Under the pieces are notes generated by a model that saw nothing but the letters and a program-made list of their open reading frames with translations, was not told the DNA's origin and did not search any database. DNA of 64,000 nt from Candidatus Cetobacterium colombiensis (GTDB lineage: Bacteria > Fusobacteriota > Fusobacteriia > Fusobacteriales > Fusobacteriaceae), in the NCBI RefSeq assembly GCF_033962415.1, contig NZ_JAVIKH010000002.1, positions 62,001 to 126,000 of the forward strand, in the 5' to 3' direction. Positions 44,247 to 53,813 of this stretch are shown here, piece after piece. The position numbers and the translations under genes were made by a program. Within the stretch, counting starts at the first letter, position 1. Each line of letters begins with the position of its first letter.

Positions 44247-46436
44247 TTATGCCTTTGTTAAAAACTTAGTTGCTAAAGCTAAGGCTATATCTTTTTTCCC
44301 ATCTACAAATTGTACTCCAATTTTTTTCTCTGATATTTCAATTACTTTTCCTAATCCAAATTTTGTATGAATTACTTTTTCTCCCATTGCAAAAGGTGAG
44401 TTAGAAATATTTTTCATTTTTTTCAAGTCTTCACCTGTTATAATATTTTTAAATCCAGAGATTTTTTTATCTTGTGTTGAAATTCTTGATTTTGGTAGAG
44501 TATCTTGAACTCTTTCACTTCTTTCTAAAACTTCACTTGGTAATTCATCTATAAATCTTGACTTCATCTTTGTCAAAAATTCTCCATATACAAATCTGCT
44601 TCTCGCATAAGTTAAATATAATTTTTCTTCAGCTCTTGTAATAGCTACGTAACAAAGTCTTCTCTCTTCTTCTAATTCTTCAGGATTAAATAATACCTTT
44701 TTTGAACCAGGGAAGATATCATCTTCAACACCTGTTAAAAACACTACTGGAAACTCTAATCCTTTAGAGTTATGAATTGTCATTAATTTTATATAATCTG
44801 ACTCTCCTTCTAAATCATCTGTAGCACTTACTAAAGAGATATTTTCTAAGTACTCTCTAAGTGTTAAAAAATCCACTGTTTTTTCAAGTTCTACTATCGA
44901 GTTTTTTAACTCCTCTACGTTCTCTATTCTACCTTCAGCTTCAACACCATAAGTTGAATTTAAATATGAAAAATAACCTACTCTTCTTATTAGTTCATCA
45001 AATACTTCACTTACACTACCTTCATTTGTTAAATCTATTAAATCTTTTAACATTGCATGGAGTTCATCTAAAGCTATTTTTACTCCTGATGTTAATCCTG
45101 GAATTTCCATTCCTTTACCAAGAGCTTCAAACATAGATATTCCTTTTTCATTAGCAAAATCTCTTATTTTTTCTATACTTTTATCTCCAATTTTTCGCTT
45201 TGGAACATTTATTATTCTATTTAGATTTATTGTATCTTGTGGATTATTAATAACTGTTAAATATGCTACAATATCCTTAATCTCTGCTCTTTGGTAGAAT
45301 TGCATTCCTCCAAAAACCTTATAAGGAATATTATATTTTAATAACCCTTCTTCAAAAAGTCTTGACTGAGCATTTGTTCTATAAAGAATTGTAAACTCTT
45401 TATAACTTCTTCCACTATTTTTTCTTTTTATAATTTCTTCAATTATATAGTTTACTTCTTCTCTTCCATCAGAACACTCTTTTATAGTTATTAATTCACC
45501 TTGAGGTTTTTTTGTCCACAGATTCTTATCTTTTGAAGTTTTATTATTTTTTATTACCTCATTTGCAGCTGTTAAAATTGCTGAAGTAGAACGATAATTT
45601 TCCTCTAATTTTACAACTAAAGCATCTTTATAATCTTTTTCAAAATCAAGTATATTTTTTATATTAGCACCTCTAAATCCATATATACTTTGATTTTCAT
45701 CTCCAACCACACATATATTTCTATATTTAGCCGCTATTTTAGTTATAATATTATACTGAATATTATTTGTATCTTGATACTCATCTACCATTATATATTG
45801 AAATTTCTCTTGTAATTTTTCTAAAACTTCTTGAATATCCAATAATTTATGTAAATTTACAAGAATGTCAGAAAAATCCATACCGTTATTTTGTTTTAAA
45901 GTTCCATTATATCTTCTATAGCATTCTAATATTATTTTATAATTAGCATCAAATCTATTTTCTTTTTCATAATCTGATACACTTACACTATTTTCTTTTA
46001 ATTTTGAAATTATAGAAACTATTGCACCTTCAGTTAATGATTTATCAGTAACCACTAACTCTTTCATAATACCTCTTATAACTCTTTTTTGGTCATCTGT
46101 ATCATAAATTGTGAAGTTTGCACTATACCCTAATTTGTCTCCATACACTCTTAATAGTCTAACTCCAAAAGAGTGAAATGTAGATATCATAGCTTTATGT
46201 GCATCTTCTCCTATTAAACTTTCAACTCTTTCCCTCATTTCTTTAGCTGCTTTATTTGTAAATGTTACTGCTAATATTTTATAAGGAGAAATTCCTTTTT
46301 CGTTTATCATATGTGCAATTCTATAGGTAATTGTTCTTGTTTTTCCTGAACCAGCTCCCGCTAAAATCAAAAGAGGTCCTTGAATTTTTTGAGCTGCTTC
46401 TCTTTGTTTTTCATTTAATTTATCTAATATACTCAT
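44247..46436 (-). CDS. pcrA: ATP-dependent DNA helicase PcrA/UvrD
   Basis: This 729-residue superfamily 1A helicase has the motifs in order: Q motif and AGAGSGKTRTI (I), TFTNKAAKEM (Ia), DEYQDTNNIQY (II), VGDENQSIYGFRGAN (III), LEENYRST (IV), LMTIHNSKGLEFPVVFL (V) and CYVAITRAEEKLYL (VI), plus a short basic C-terminus. It unwinds DNA in repair and replication restart. It is the first gene of the lipid A operon, an arrangement that puts a repair enzyme under the same promoter. Confidence 0.96.
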   Translation of the reverse strand: MSILDKLNEKQREAAQKIQGPLLILAGAGSGKTRTITYRIAHMINEKGISPYKILAVTFTNKAAKEMRERVESLIGEDAHKAMISTFHSFGVRLLRVYGDKLGYSANFTIYDTDDQKRVIRGIMKELVVTDKSLTEGAIVSIISKLKENSVSVSDYEKENRFDANYKIILECYRRYNGTLKQNNGMDFSDILVNLHKLLDIQEVLEKLQEKFQYIMVDEYQDTNNIQYNIITKIAAKYRNICVVGDENQSIYGFRGANIKNILDFEKDYKDALVVKLEENYRSTSAILTAANEVIKNNKTSKDKNLWTKKPQGELITIKECSDGREEVNYIIEEIIKRKNSGRSYKEFTILYRTNAQSRLFEEGLLKYNIPYKVFGGMQFYQRAEIKDIVAYLTVINNPQDTINLNRIINVPKRKIGDKSIEKIRDFANEKGISMFEALGKGMEIPGLTSGVKIALDELHAMLKDLIDLTNEGSVSEVFDELIRRVGYFSYLNSTYGVEAEGRIENVEELKNSIVELEKTVDFLTLREYLENISLVSATDDLEGESDYIKLMTIHNSKGLEFPVVFLTGVEDDIFPGSKKVLFNPEELEEERRLCYVAITRAEEKLYLTYARSRFVYGEFLTKMKSRFIDELPSEVLERSERVQDTLPKSRISTQDKKISGFKNIITGEDLKKMKNISNSPFAMGEKVIHTKFGLGKVIEISEKKIGVQFVDGKKDIALALATKFLTKA

Positions 46437-46452
46437 ATTTTACTCCTTTAAA

Positions 46453-46482
46453 ATTATACCATATAATTATATTACTATTCAA
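46453..46482 (-). promoter_or_regulatory. Promoter of the pcrA-lpx-rdgB operon
   Basis: Minus-strand TTGAAT (46482-46477), an 18-base spacer and a perfect TATAAT (46458-46453) with an extended TG-G before it, 17 bases upstream of the pcrA start; the very short leader leaves room only for the ribosome binding site. Confidence 0.7.
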
Positions 46483-46529
46483 ATAAAATACCCGATTTTC
46501 CAATAGTTTTTTTGGATTTTATCGGGTAT
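46480..46529 (-). terminator. pssA terminator
   Basis: ATACCCGAT (46488-46496) pairs with 46521-46529, with a further TCCAA/TTGGA inner stem; minus-strand readout ends TATTTTATTTG. It lies just upstream of the pcrA promoter. Confidence 0.75.
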
Positions 46530-46544
46530 CATAACAATTATTTT

Positions 46545-47255
46545 TTATTCTGTTGCTTCTTTCGATCTGTCTGTAAAAAACTTCGTTAAATTAACTAAAA
46601 CATAGTAACACGTTACAACAAACATACTATACTTTAATGTTGCTAAAATTAAAATAACAAATGGTATAGTTAATTTCTTAGGAACAAATCCAAAAACTTT
46701 ATCTGGAGTTTTAAACGGTATTGTACTTACCATTAAAATTGCTGCTAGTAATGTTAATCCTACGAAAACTTCATTTGAAAACAGATCCATTCCAAAGTTT
46801 GTTTTAACAACTTCAACAAACAATAAGTAAGAACAAACTACAGATGCTCCAGAAGGAATTGGCATTCCACTAAAGTCATCTTTTTCACTTGATGCTGTTG
46901 TCACTATGTTAAATTTTACCAATCTCATTACTCCACATAGAGCATATATAAAAGAAATTGGAATAACAAAAGATTTCATACTATCTGAGCTTTTTAGAAC
47001 CGAGTAAACAAGTATTCCTGGAGCTAATCCAAAAGATATTGCATCACAGAAAGAATCAAACTCCTTTCCAAATTCACTAAATGCATCTAGTTTTCTCGCT
47101 GTTTTTCCATCTAATCCATCACAAACCATAGCTAAAATTATAAACCATATAGCTTTTGAAAAGTCCCCCGCTATAGAAGCTGTGATACTAAGATATCCTA
47201 AAAACATGTTTGCTGCTGTAATTGCATTAGGTGCAATATACTTTCTTTCTACCAT
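46545..47255 (-). CDS. pssA: CDP-diacylglycerol-serine O-phosphatidyltransferase
   Basis: This 236-residue membrane protein has the CDP-alcohol phosphotransferase motif DG-x2-AR-x8-G-x3-D-x3-D in CDGLDGKTARKLDAF then EFGKEFDSFCD (about 42-73). About seven hydrophobic helices follow. It makes phosphatidylserine from CDP-diacylglycerol and serine, which Psd (55317) decarboxylates to phosphatidylethanolamine. It diverges from ylmH over a symmetric promoter and ends in a terminator, so it is monocistronic. Confidence 0.96.
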   Translation of the reverse strand: MVERKYIAPNAITAANMFLGYLSITASIAGDFSKAIWFIILAMVCDGLDGKTARKLDAFSEFGKEFDSFCDAISFGLAPGILVYSVLKSSDSMKSFVIPISFIYALCGVMRLVKFNIVTTASSEKDDFSGMPIPSGASVVCSYLLFVEVVKTNFGMDLFSNEVFVGLTLLAAILMVSTIPFKTPDKVFGFVPKKLTIPFVILILATLKYSMFVVTCYYVLVNLTKFFTDRSKEATE

Positions 47256-47287
47256 TTTTAATCATCTCCCTATTTTTACAAATCTAT

Positions 47288-47319
47288 TTGATTTTATCAC
47301 ATATATAATATAAAATCAA
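47288..47319. promoter_or_regulatory. Symmetric bidirectional promoter between pssA and ylmH
   Basis: The same 32 bases hold a complete promoter on each strand: plus TTGATT (47288-47293), 17 bases, TAAAAT (47311-47316); minus TTGATT (47319-47314), 17 bases, TAAAAT (47296-47291). The two are superimposed, so polymerase can use only one at a time. Confidence 0.65.
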
Positions 47320-47363
47320 TATATCTGTATTTTTGAAAATATTGTAATGAAAGAGAGTTGATT

Positions 47364-48140
47364 ATGAATAAAAATTATTTTTTCAATTTATTTCCAAAAG
47401 AAGATGAGTTTCTCATAGCATCTATTTGGGAAGATATTTGTTTATGCTTAGATATTGATTACCCTGTCTACGGAAATATTTTTTTACCACCTCAAATTTG
47501 GATGAAAGTTCGTGATTTTTGTAACTCAATTAATATAAACATTTTTTGTTATGGATTAACATCTGAAAGTGAAAAAAAACTAGTTATTTTTGCTCCAGCA
47601 CATTTTAAAATTGAAGATTTAAACCCTGAAATTACATTTTTTAAAATAGATGGTTCAAATAAATTTAAAAACTTACAACATAAAGATTTTTTAGGTTCTA
47701 TTATGAGTTTAGGTCTAAAAAGAGAAGCTCTTGGAGATATTTTAGTTAAAAACAATATAGCTTATTGTATTTCTTCTAATGATATATTCAATATTATAAA
47801 AAATAATCTTAATCAAATAAATACCATCCCTGTTAAAATAGATGTTACTGATAGCGAGATAATCCCTGAATTAGAATTTAAGGAATTTACAGATACAGTA
47901 GTTTCTTTTAGATTAGATTCTATAATAGCTTCTATATCTAATCTTTCTCGAAATATTAGTGTTAATTTAATAGAAAGTGGTGATGTTTTAGTAAATTATA
48001 ATGTTGAAAAAAGTAAAAGTAAAGTTATAGAAATTGGTTCTATTATAACAATACGAAAAAAAGGAAAATTTATAATCGATAAATGCTTAGGTGAAAATAA
48101 AAAAGGAAAATTTAAAATCCTTATCAAACAATATATTTAG
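47364..48140 (+). CDS. ylmH: YlmH-type S4 domain RNA-binding protein
   Basis: The TTG at 47358 is in frame, but AGAGAG is better spaced for the ATG at 47364, giving 258 residues. The YlmH features are present: FLGSIMSLGLKREALGDILV in the middle and, from about residue 180, an S4 RNA-binding domain reading VSFRLDSIIASISNLSRN, LIESGDVLVNY, then IEIGSIITIRKKGKFII. YlmH proteins bind stalled large ribosomal subunits carrying peptidyl-tRNA or take part in ribosome rescue and, in cocci, in division. Here it is not next to ftsZ or divIVA; it precedes the molybdopterin-binding-like gene by nine bases. Confidence 0.88.
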   Translation: MNKNYFFNLFPKEDEFLIASIWEDICLCLDIDYPVYGNIFLPPQIWMKVRDFCNSININIFCYGLTSESEKKLVIFAPAHFKIEDLNPEITFFKIDGSNKFKNLQHKDFLGSIMSLGLKREALGDILVKNNIAYCISSNDIFNIIKNNLNQINTIPVKIDVTDSEIIPELEFKEFTDTVVSFRLDSIIASISNLSRNISVNLIESGDVLVNYNVEKSKSKVIEIGSIITIRKKGKFIIDKCLGENKKGKFKILIKQYI

Positions 48141-48149
48141 GGAGGTTTT

Positions 48150-49163
48150 ATGAAAACTGTTAAAACTATAGACGCTACTGGCATGATTCTTTGTCATGAT
48201 ATTACAAAAATTGTCCCTGGCGAATTTAAAGGTGTAGCTTTTAAAAAAGGACATATTATAAAAGAGGAAGATATACCCGAGCTTTTAAAGTTAGGAAAGG
48301 ACAATCTTTATGTTTGGGAACATAAAGAAGGGTTTTTACATGAAAATGATGCAGCTATAAGAATTAAAAATCATACAGCTGGGGAAGGGTTAATTTTCTC
48401 CTCTATAAAAGAGGGAAAAATCGATTTTATTGCAGATATTGATGGTCTTTTAAAAATAGATACAGAAGAACTATTTAAAATAAATAGTTTAGGAGAGATT
48501 ATTGTTGCAACGCTTCATAACAATACTCCTGTTAAAAAAGGAACAAAAATTGCTGGTACTAGAGTTATTCCTTTAATTATTGACGAAAATAAAATAATTC
48601 AAATGGAAGATAGTGTAAAGAAAAATATTATAAAAGTTTTACCTATAAAACCAAAAAAAGTTGCTATTATAACAACTGGCAATGAAGTTTTTTATGGAAG
48701 AATCCAAGATAAGTTTGGTCCTATTTTATCTAAAAAAGTTGAGGAATATGGTTGTGAAATTGTTTATCATACTTTTTCTTCTGATGATAAAGAGATGATA
48801 AAAGAAAAAATTCAAGAAGCGTTAAATAGTGAGGCAGAGCTTATTCTTTGTACTGGTGGTATGTCTGTTGATCCAGATGATCGAACTCCTCTTGCTATAA
48901 AAGAAATGGGAGGAGAGTTAATAAGTTATGGTTCTCCTGTTTTACCTGGTGCAATGTTACTTTTAGCTTACCATGGAGAAAAGGCTATTTTAGGGCTTCC
49001 TGGATGTGTTATGCATTCTAAAAAAACTGCCTTTGATTTAGTTTTACCTAGAATCTTAGCTGGAGAAAAAATAACATTTAAAGATATTGCAGCATATGGT
49101 CATGGTGGACTATGTTTAGATTGTCCAATCTGCACTTTCCCCCATTGCTCTTTCGGTAAATAA
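48150..49163 (+). CDS. MoeA/CinA-like molybdopterin-binding protein with C-terminal Cys cluster
   Basis: This 337-residue protein has a MoCF_biosynth domain at about 165-300 (KVAIITTGNEVFYGRIQDK, then ELILCTGGMSVDPDDRTP and AILGLPGCVMHSKKTAFD), the fold that binds molybdopterin. The N-terminal half is not that of MoeA. The extreme C-terminus has four cysteines as C-x2-C-x2-C-x5-C in GGLCLDCPICTFPHCSFGK, which could hold an iron-sulfur cluster or zinc. Relatives in anaerobes are annotated only as molybdopterin-binding. No other molybdenum cofactor genes are in the window. It is coupled to ylmH and ends in a bidirectional terminator. Confidence 0.8.
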   Translation: MKTVKTIDATGMILCHDITKIVPGEFKGVAFKKGHIIKEEDIPELLKLGKDNLYVWEHKEGFLHENDAAIRIKNHTAGEGLIFSSIKEGKIDFIADIDGLLKIDTEELFKINSLGEIIVATLHNNTPVKKGTKIAGTRVIPLIIDENKIIQMEDSVKKNIIKVLPIKPKKVAIITTGNEVFYGRIQDKFGPILSKKVEEYGCEIVYHTFSSDDKEMIKEKIQEALNSEAELILCTGGMSVDPDDRTPLAIKEMGGELISYGSPVLPGAMLLLAYHGEKAILGLPGCVMHSKKTAFDLVLPRILAGEKITFKDIAAYGHGGLCLDCPICTFPHCSFGK

Positions 49164-49172
49164 AAAATTTAA

Positions 49173-49211
49173 AAAGGTCGATTTAAAGAATTCTCTTTAA
49201 ACCGACCTTTA
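49173..49211. terminator. Bidirectional hairpin terminator
   Basis: A long stem (AAAGGTCGATTTAAAGA pairing with TCTTTAAACCGACCTTT, one mismatch or G-U) lies between two convergent genes, with A- and T-runs on both sides. Confidence 0.85.
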
Positions 49212-49214
49212 TTT

Positions 49215-50102
49215 TTAATAAAATTTCATAATTTGTGAATATTTTTTTTGTTCATTTGTATTTAATTTCTGAATCTCTTTTTTATCTTCAACTTTGTTTG
49301 TTCCATTTGTAAAATCAGTTATTCCTGCCCAAGGTTCCAAACATATAAACTCACTTGAATCTGTGTTCGTCCATAAAGTAAGAACTGGTAAATTCTCAAA
49401 TGTAAACTCCACTCCGTGATTAGATTTTGAATGCTTTAATTTTATTGTTGTATTTTTTAATCCATCAAATACTAAAGCATCTTTAGCAAACATCTCTTTA
49501 GATAATACTATTTTTTTTGAAACAGTAATATTCTCTGGGACATCTGCCAAAAAAGAGTTATTTTCTTCATCTATTTTATACATTTTACAAGATTCCTCTT
49601 TAAACTCTAAATAATAATCTTCAAAGTTTTTATCACCGTTATAATTACAATAGAAAGCTGTATGTCCTCCTATATGATAATACATTTCAACTACATCATT
49701 ATTTTTCACTAAATAATTATGATGTAACGCATCTTCATCTATTATATATTCGACGATTAAAGAGAAATTATAAGGATATCTTTCTTTTGTATAGTGATTT
49801 GGTTTTAATTCAAATTTTGCTGTAGTTTCTGTAACCTCTAGTATCTCATAATCTAAATCTCTAGCAAATCCATGTTTTGTCATTGGCAAAACCACTCTTT
49901 CATTTTTGCCAAGAGGATAATCAATCTCTCCCTTTAAAATATTTCCTATGAAAGGAAATAAATTAGGAGCACTTTTTTTGAAACTTCCCTCTAGCCCTGG
50001 CCAAATATACTCGATACCACTTTCTTTATTCACTACACTTTTTAATTCTGCACCAAATTTGTTTATTAATACAACTAATTTCTTACTCTCTATTTTTACC
50101 AT
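49215..50102 (-). CDS. Aldose 1-epimerase family protein (LacX-like)
   Basis: This 295-residue beta-sandwich protein has PNLFPFIGN and MTKHGFARDLDYEI near the N-terminus and FICLEPWAGITDF near the C-terminus, as in the LacX-like branch of galactose mutarotases, with His in MTKHGF and Glu in CLEPW as the likely catalytic pair. It interconverts sugar anomers. It is the last gene of the psd operon, 24 bases after the cyclophilin gene, and ends at the terminator it shares with the molybdopterin-binding-like gene. The natural sugar is unknown. Confidence 0.85.
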   Translation of the reverse strand: MVKIESKKLVVLINKFGAELKSVVNKESGIEYIWPGLEGSFKKSAPNLFPFIGNILKGEIDYPLGKNERVVLPMTKHGFARDLDYEILEVTETTAKFELKPNHYTKERYPYNFSLIVEYIIDEDALHHNYLVKNNDVVEMYYHIGGHTAFYCNYNGDKNFEDYYLEFKEESCKMYKIDEENNSFLADVPENITVSKKIVLSKEMFAKDALVFDGLKNTTIKLKHSKSNHGVEFTFENLPVLTLWTNTDSSEFICLEPWAGITDFTNGTNKVEDKKEIQKLNTNEQKKYSQIMKFY

Positions 50103-50126
50103 AGGAATCTCCCCCCTAGTTTTTAA

Positions 50127-50789
50127 TTAGTATTGAACTAAATTTGGAAATTGAGAATCTAAAATCTCGTCCATTTGAGCTGTAAACTCAGCATTTTCTT
50201 CATTCTTTAAGAACTCTTCAACATCTCCTGTGATTTCGATTCTTTCAATAATGTCTCCTTGCTTTATTGAATCTACTACTTTTTGGTCAGCTTCAGAAGC
50301 AACTTCACCAAATATTGTATGCTTGTAGTTTAACCATGGAGTTTCTACATGAGTAATAAAGAATTGAGAACCATTTGTTTCTGGACCTGCATTAGCCATA
50401 GCTAAAACTCCTTTTTTATCAAATACTACTCCCTCTTTGAACTCATCAATAAATTGGTATCCTGGTCCACCTGTTCCAGTTCCTGTAGGATCTCCTCCTT
50501 GAATCATAAAGTCTTCAATTACTCTATGGAATTTAATTCCATTATAATACTCTCTCATTGCTAAGTGTGCAAAGTTTAAAACTGTAACTGGAGCTACCTC
50601 TGGGAATAGAATTAAGTTAATCTCTCCTCTTGATGTAACTATTTTAGCGTTTAATTTTACTTCTTTCATTTTTTTTACCTCCATATTTTTTCCTAAAACA
50701 ACTCTTGGTTTTGCAAACATCTTTTTCGAAAGAAAAAAGACAATAAATACTGCCAATAAAATCAAAATTTGTTTGAATCCTTTTTCCAT
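50127..50789 (-). CDS. Membrane-anchored cyclophilin-type peptidyl-prolyl isomerase
   Basis: This 220-residue protein has one N-terminal membrane helix (about 7-26), then a cyclophilin domain with the active-site segment [40 protein letters not shown] and the core FGEV. It catalyses cis-trans isomerisation at proline, probably on the outer side of the inner membrane given the anchor. It is five bases after the coiled-coil protein gene in the psd operon. Confidence 0.92.
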   Translation of the reverse strand: MEKGFKQILILLAVFIVFFLSKKMFAKPRVVLGKNMEVKKMKEVKLNAKIVTSRGEINLILFPEVAPVTVLNFAHLAMREYYNGIKFHRVIEDFMIQGGDPTGTGTGGPGYQFIDEFKEGVVFDKKGVLAMANAGPETNGSQFFITHVETPWLNYKHTIFGEVASEADQKVVDSIKQGDIIERIEITGDVEEFLKNEENAEFTAQMDEILDSQFPNLVQY

Positions 50790-50794
50790 TCTTA

Positions 50795-51448
50795 CTAATC
50801 CTCCATTTTAAAAGCTTCTTTATATGTTTCTAAAAGTTCTTCTTCCGAAATAACCCCGTATATCTCATAAGGCCACTTGGATTCTAACTTTTTTTTCAGT
50901 TGATTAATATCTTTTTCTACTACTAAGTACTTATTCTCAACATCTCTAAGTTTTTCTCTTACTGGTTGCAACCTGTAAATTATATCAAATTGTTCCTCTT
51001 CTTGTACAGTATCTTTTAGCAAGTTTTCTAAATTTTGTTCTTCAGTTGCTAAAGAATTATATTTTTCAGCAATTTTGTCTTTTTTATCTAAAAATCTATT
51101 TAAATTGTAATTAAAAAACTTTTTTACAACCATTGCCCCAGATTTATTTTTTAATTTCTCTCTTTTCTCTAAGTCAATTTTTATTTTTTCGATAGATAAA
51201 TTATTTTTTTCTCTAATCTCCTCTACCATCTCTTCAAAAGATTTGAATTCCTCTTCGCTCATCTTATCAATTTTCATTTCTAAAAGAGCACCATAAATTC
51301 TTTCATAAGGAATCAAAACTTTTTCTTCTAAAATTTCTACTCCTGATAAATCTCCCATCTCTTTTAATTTATCTAGTTGTACTAAAGTTATTTTTAAAAC
51401 CGTTAACACAACCTCTTGTGCATATTTTATAAATTGAGTTCTATCCAC
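50795..51448 (-). CDS. Unknown coiled-coil protein
   Basis: The frame opens at 51502 inside the upstream gene, but GGAGAG lies six bases before a GTG at 51448, which is taken as the start, giving 217 residues. It is almost wholly helical and charged, with coiled-coil heptads at about 90-200; no signal peptide or membrane helix is visible. I recognise no family. It lies two bases after the flavoprotein stop and five bases before the cyclophilin gene, so it belongs to the psd operon. A structural role is possible; nothing stronger can be said. Confidence 0.6.
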   Translation of the reverse strand: MDRTQFIKYAQEVVLTVLKITLVQLDKLKEMGDLSGVEILEEKVLIPYERIYGALLEMKIDKMSEEEFKSFEEMVEEIREKNNLSIEKIKIDLEKREKLKNKSGAMVVKKFFNYNLNRFLDKKDKIAEKYNSLATEEQNLENLLKDTVQEEEQFDIIYRLQPVREKLRDVENKYLVVEKDINQLKKKLESKWPYEIYGVISEEELLETYKEAFKMED

Positions 51449-51450
51449 AA

Positions 51451-52680
51451 TTATCTCTCCTTTTTTTTCATAGATTTTCCTGCTAAAACTCCCATTGAAC
51501 AAGCAGCTTGAATATTATAACCACCTGTATCTCCATCTATGTCTAAAATTTCTCCAACTAAATAAAGACCTGAAATCTTTTTAGACTCCATAGTTTTAGG
51601 ATTTACCTCTTCTAAAGCAACTCCTCCTTTTGTAACCATAGCCATTTCAAAATTTCCTACTTTTGTAATCTCCATTCTGTTACTAGTTAAAAGTTTTGAT
51701 AGTTCTTCTCTTTTCTCTTTTGACAGTTCTGCTAATTTTAAATCTTCTTTTATTTCAGCTTTCGATAAAATAATTTTTATAAATCTCTCTGGTAAAAAAT
51801 ATTGATGTAAATATTTTTTCAATATTTTTTTTCCATCTTTATTCGTTTCTTCAATTATATCTTTATTAAATTTTTCATAAGTTTGCCCTATATAATTTAT
51901 TTCTAATTCACTATCATTTTCCACAAACCTTGAATTATCTAATATTCCTGGGCCGCTAAAATTAGTGTGAGTCAATAAAACTGGACCATTTTTTTCTATT
52001 ATTTTTTTATTTTCTTTCCATAAAGTTATTTTTACATTTTGAAAGCTAATTCCAGAAAGTTCTTCAAAAAAATAATCTTTAACAAATATAGGAGACAAAG
52101 CTGGTTTAGGAGGAATAATTTTATGACCTAAACTTTTAGCCATTATATATCCATCTCCTGTTGTTCCTACTCCAGGATAAGATTTTCCTCCTGTTGCCAA
52201 GCTTAAATTTTTACATTTAAAAGTATCCTCTTTTGTAAAAATTAAAAATTCTTCATCTATTTTTTCTATATTTTCTATTTTTATATTTTCTAATATTTGA
52301 ACTTTTAAACTTTCTAATTTCTTTTTTAATAAAGCTACTACATCTAAAGAGCTAAAAGTTTCAGGAAAAAACTTTCCACTGTCCTCAACTAAAACTAATG
52401 GTAATCCATTTTTTCCGAAAAATTCCTTTAACATATCTGGAGAAAACTTATTTAAAGCTTCCTTTAAAAATTTTCCATTTTCTCCATATTTATCTAAAAA
52501 CTCTTTTGATTTTCCTGTATGTGTTAAATTACACTTTCCACTTCCAGCAACTAATATTTTATTTCCAATTCTTTTATTTTTTTCTAATAAAGCTACTTTT
52601 AGTCCATTTTCTGCTGCTGTTATAGCTGTGAATATCCCAGATGGACCTCCACCAACTACAATTAAATCAAACTCTTTCAT
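51451..52680 (-). CDS. HI0933-family FAD-dependent flavoprotein
   Basis: This 409-residue protein has an N-terminal dinucleotide-binding fold (IVVGGGPSGIFTAITAAENG), the GSGKCNLTHTG motif, ATGGKSYPGVGTTGDGY and the terminal GEILDIDGDTGGYNIQAACS typical of HI0933/YhiN flavoproteins (BaiN-like). These bind FAD and reduce unknown substrates; some act on bile acids, but that is not shown here. Its ATG overlaps the methyltransferase stop by one base (TAATG), with GGAG just before, so it is coupled. Confidence 0.92.
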   Translation of the reverse strand: MKEFDLIVVGGGPSGIFTAITAAENGLKVALLEKNKRIGNKILVAGSGKCNLTHTGKSKEFLDKYGENGKFLKEALNKFSPDMLKEFFGKNGLPLVLVEDSGKFFPETFSSLDVVALLKKKLESLKVQILENIKIENIEKIDEEFLIFTKEDTFKCKNLSLATGGKSYPGVGTTGDGYIMAKSLGHKIIPPKPALSPIFVKDYFFEELSGISFQNVKITLWKENKKIIEKNGPVLLTHTNFSGPGILDNSRFVENDSELEINYIGQTYEKFNKDIIEETNKDGKKILKKYLHQYFLPERFIKIILSKAEIKEDLKLAELSKEKREELSKLLTSNRMEITKVGNFEMAMVTKGGVALEEVNPKTMESKKISGLYLVGEILDIDGDTGGYNIQAACSMGVLAGKSMKKKER

Positions 52681-53813
52681 TATCTAGCTCCATAATATTG
52701 ATAATAATGACACTTTATTCCACCATTATATAGCTTTCTATTTTTTGTTGCTTTTTTACCGAATACTTTTTCGAAATTTTCGTAAGATGTTATTATATAA
52801 TAAGACCATTTTGGAAATCTCATTTGGAATATATCTCCCATAAGTCCATATAGTCTTTCTACAGCATCTTCATCTAACAAACGATCTCCATAAGGTGGAT
52901 TTGATATAATACACCCTTTTTCTGCCATTGTTTCTAACTCTAAGAAGTTCATACATTTAAATTCAATTTCTTCTTCTACTCCTGCTCTTATGGCATTTGC
53001 TTTAGCTACTTCTACAGTTTCTGGATCAATATCAGAAGCATATATTTTTACTTCTTTATCGTAATCTTCTCTAGAAAAAGCTTCATCTCTTAAATCTACC
53101 CATAATTTTTCAGGTATTATTCCCCATTTTTCTGAAGCAAAATTTCTATTTACACCTGGAGCAACATTTCTAGCAATCATTGCCCCTTCAATAGCAATAG
53201 TACCTGTTCCACACATCGGATCTACTAGTGGTCTATCTCCACCTTTCCAACGACTTAACAATACTAAGGCTGCTGCCATTGTTTCTTTTAGTGGTGCTTC
53301 ATTTATTAAGTTTCTATAACCTCTTTTATGTAATCCCTCTCCACTTGTATCAATCATAACTAAAAATATATCATTATGCGCTTGAATTTTAACTCTATAT
53401 TGAGCTCCTGTTTCTACAAGCTTATCTGTTTGGTAAGCTACTTTAAGTCTTTCCACAATTGCTTTTTTTACTATTTTTTGAATATCAGACTTAGAAAATA
53501 GTTTACACTTTACTGAACTTACCCAACTTATTGGAAACTCTCCATCTATAGATATTATATTTTCCCAAGGTAATCTCTTTATATTTTCAAATAGGTTATC
53601 AAAAGTTAAAGCTTTAAACTCTCCCATTTTTATAAAAACTCTATCTGCACATCTTAAATGTAGATTCGCTTCTACAATCTCTTTTTCATCTCCATCAAAT
53701 TCTATTCTTCCATTAAATGTTTCAACATTTTCAAATCCTAAATTTTTACACTCATCTTTAACAACGCTTTCTAACCCCATTGTTGATGAAGCTATTAATC
53801 TGTATTTTTTCAT
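52680..53813 (-). CDS. THUMP-domain rRNA (guanine-N2) methyltransferase (RlmL/YpsC-like)
   Basis: This 377-residue protein has an N-terminal THUMP RNA-binding part (about 45-160) and a class I methyltransferase domain with PLVDPMCGTGTIAIEGAM (SAM-binding motif I), SDIDPETVEVAKANA and the catalytic SNPPYGDRLL. The NPPY motif marks an N-methyltransferase. It corresponds to RlmL N-terminal half or YpsC, which methylate guanine in 23S rRNA; the exact site is unconfirmed. Its ATG follows the AI-2E stop with no gap. Confidence 0.93.
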   Translation of the reverse strand: MKKYRLIASSTMGLESVVKDECKNLGFENVETFNGRIEFDGDEKEIVEANLHLRCADRVFIKMGEFKALTFDNLFENIKRLPWENIISIDGEFPISWVSSVKCKLFSKSDIQKIVKKAIVERLKVAYQTDKLVETGAQYRVKIQAHNDIFLVMIDTSGEGLHKRGYRNLINEAPLKETMAAALVLLSRWKGGDRPLVDPMCGTGTIAIEGAMIARNVAPGVNRNFASEKWGIIPEKLWVDLRDEAFSREDYDKEVKIYASDIDPETVEVAKANAIRAGVEEEIEFKCMNFLELETMAEKGCIISNPPYGDRLLDEDAVERLYGLMGDIFQMRFPKWSYYIITSYENFEKVFGKKATKNRKLYNGGIKCHYYQYYGAR

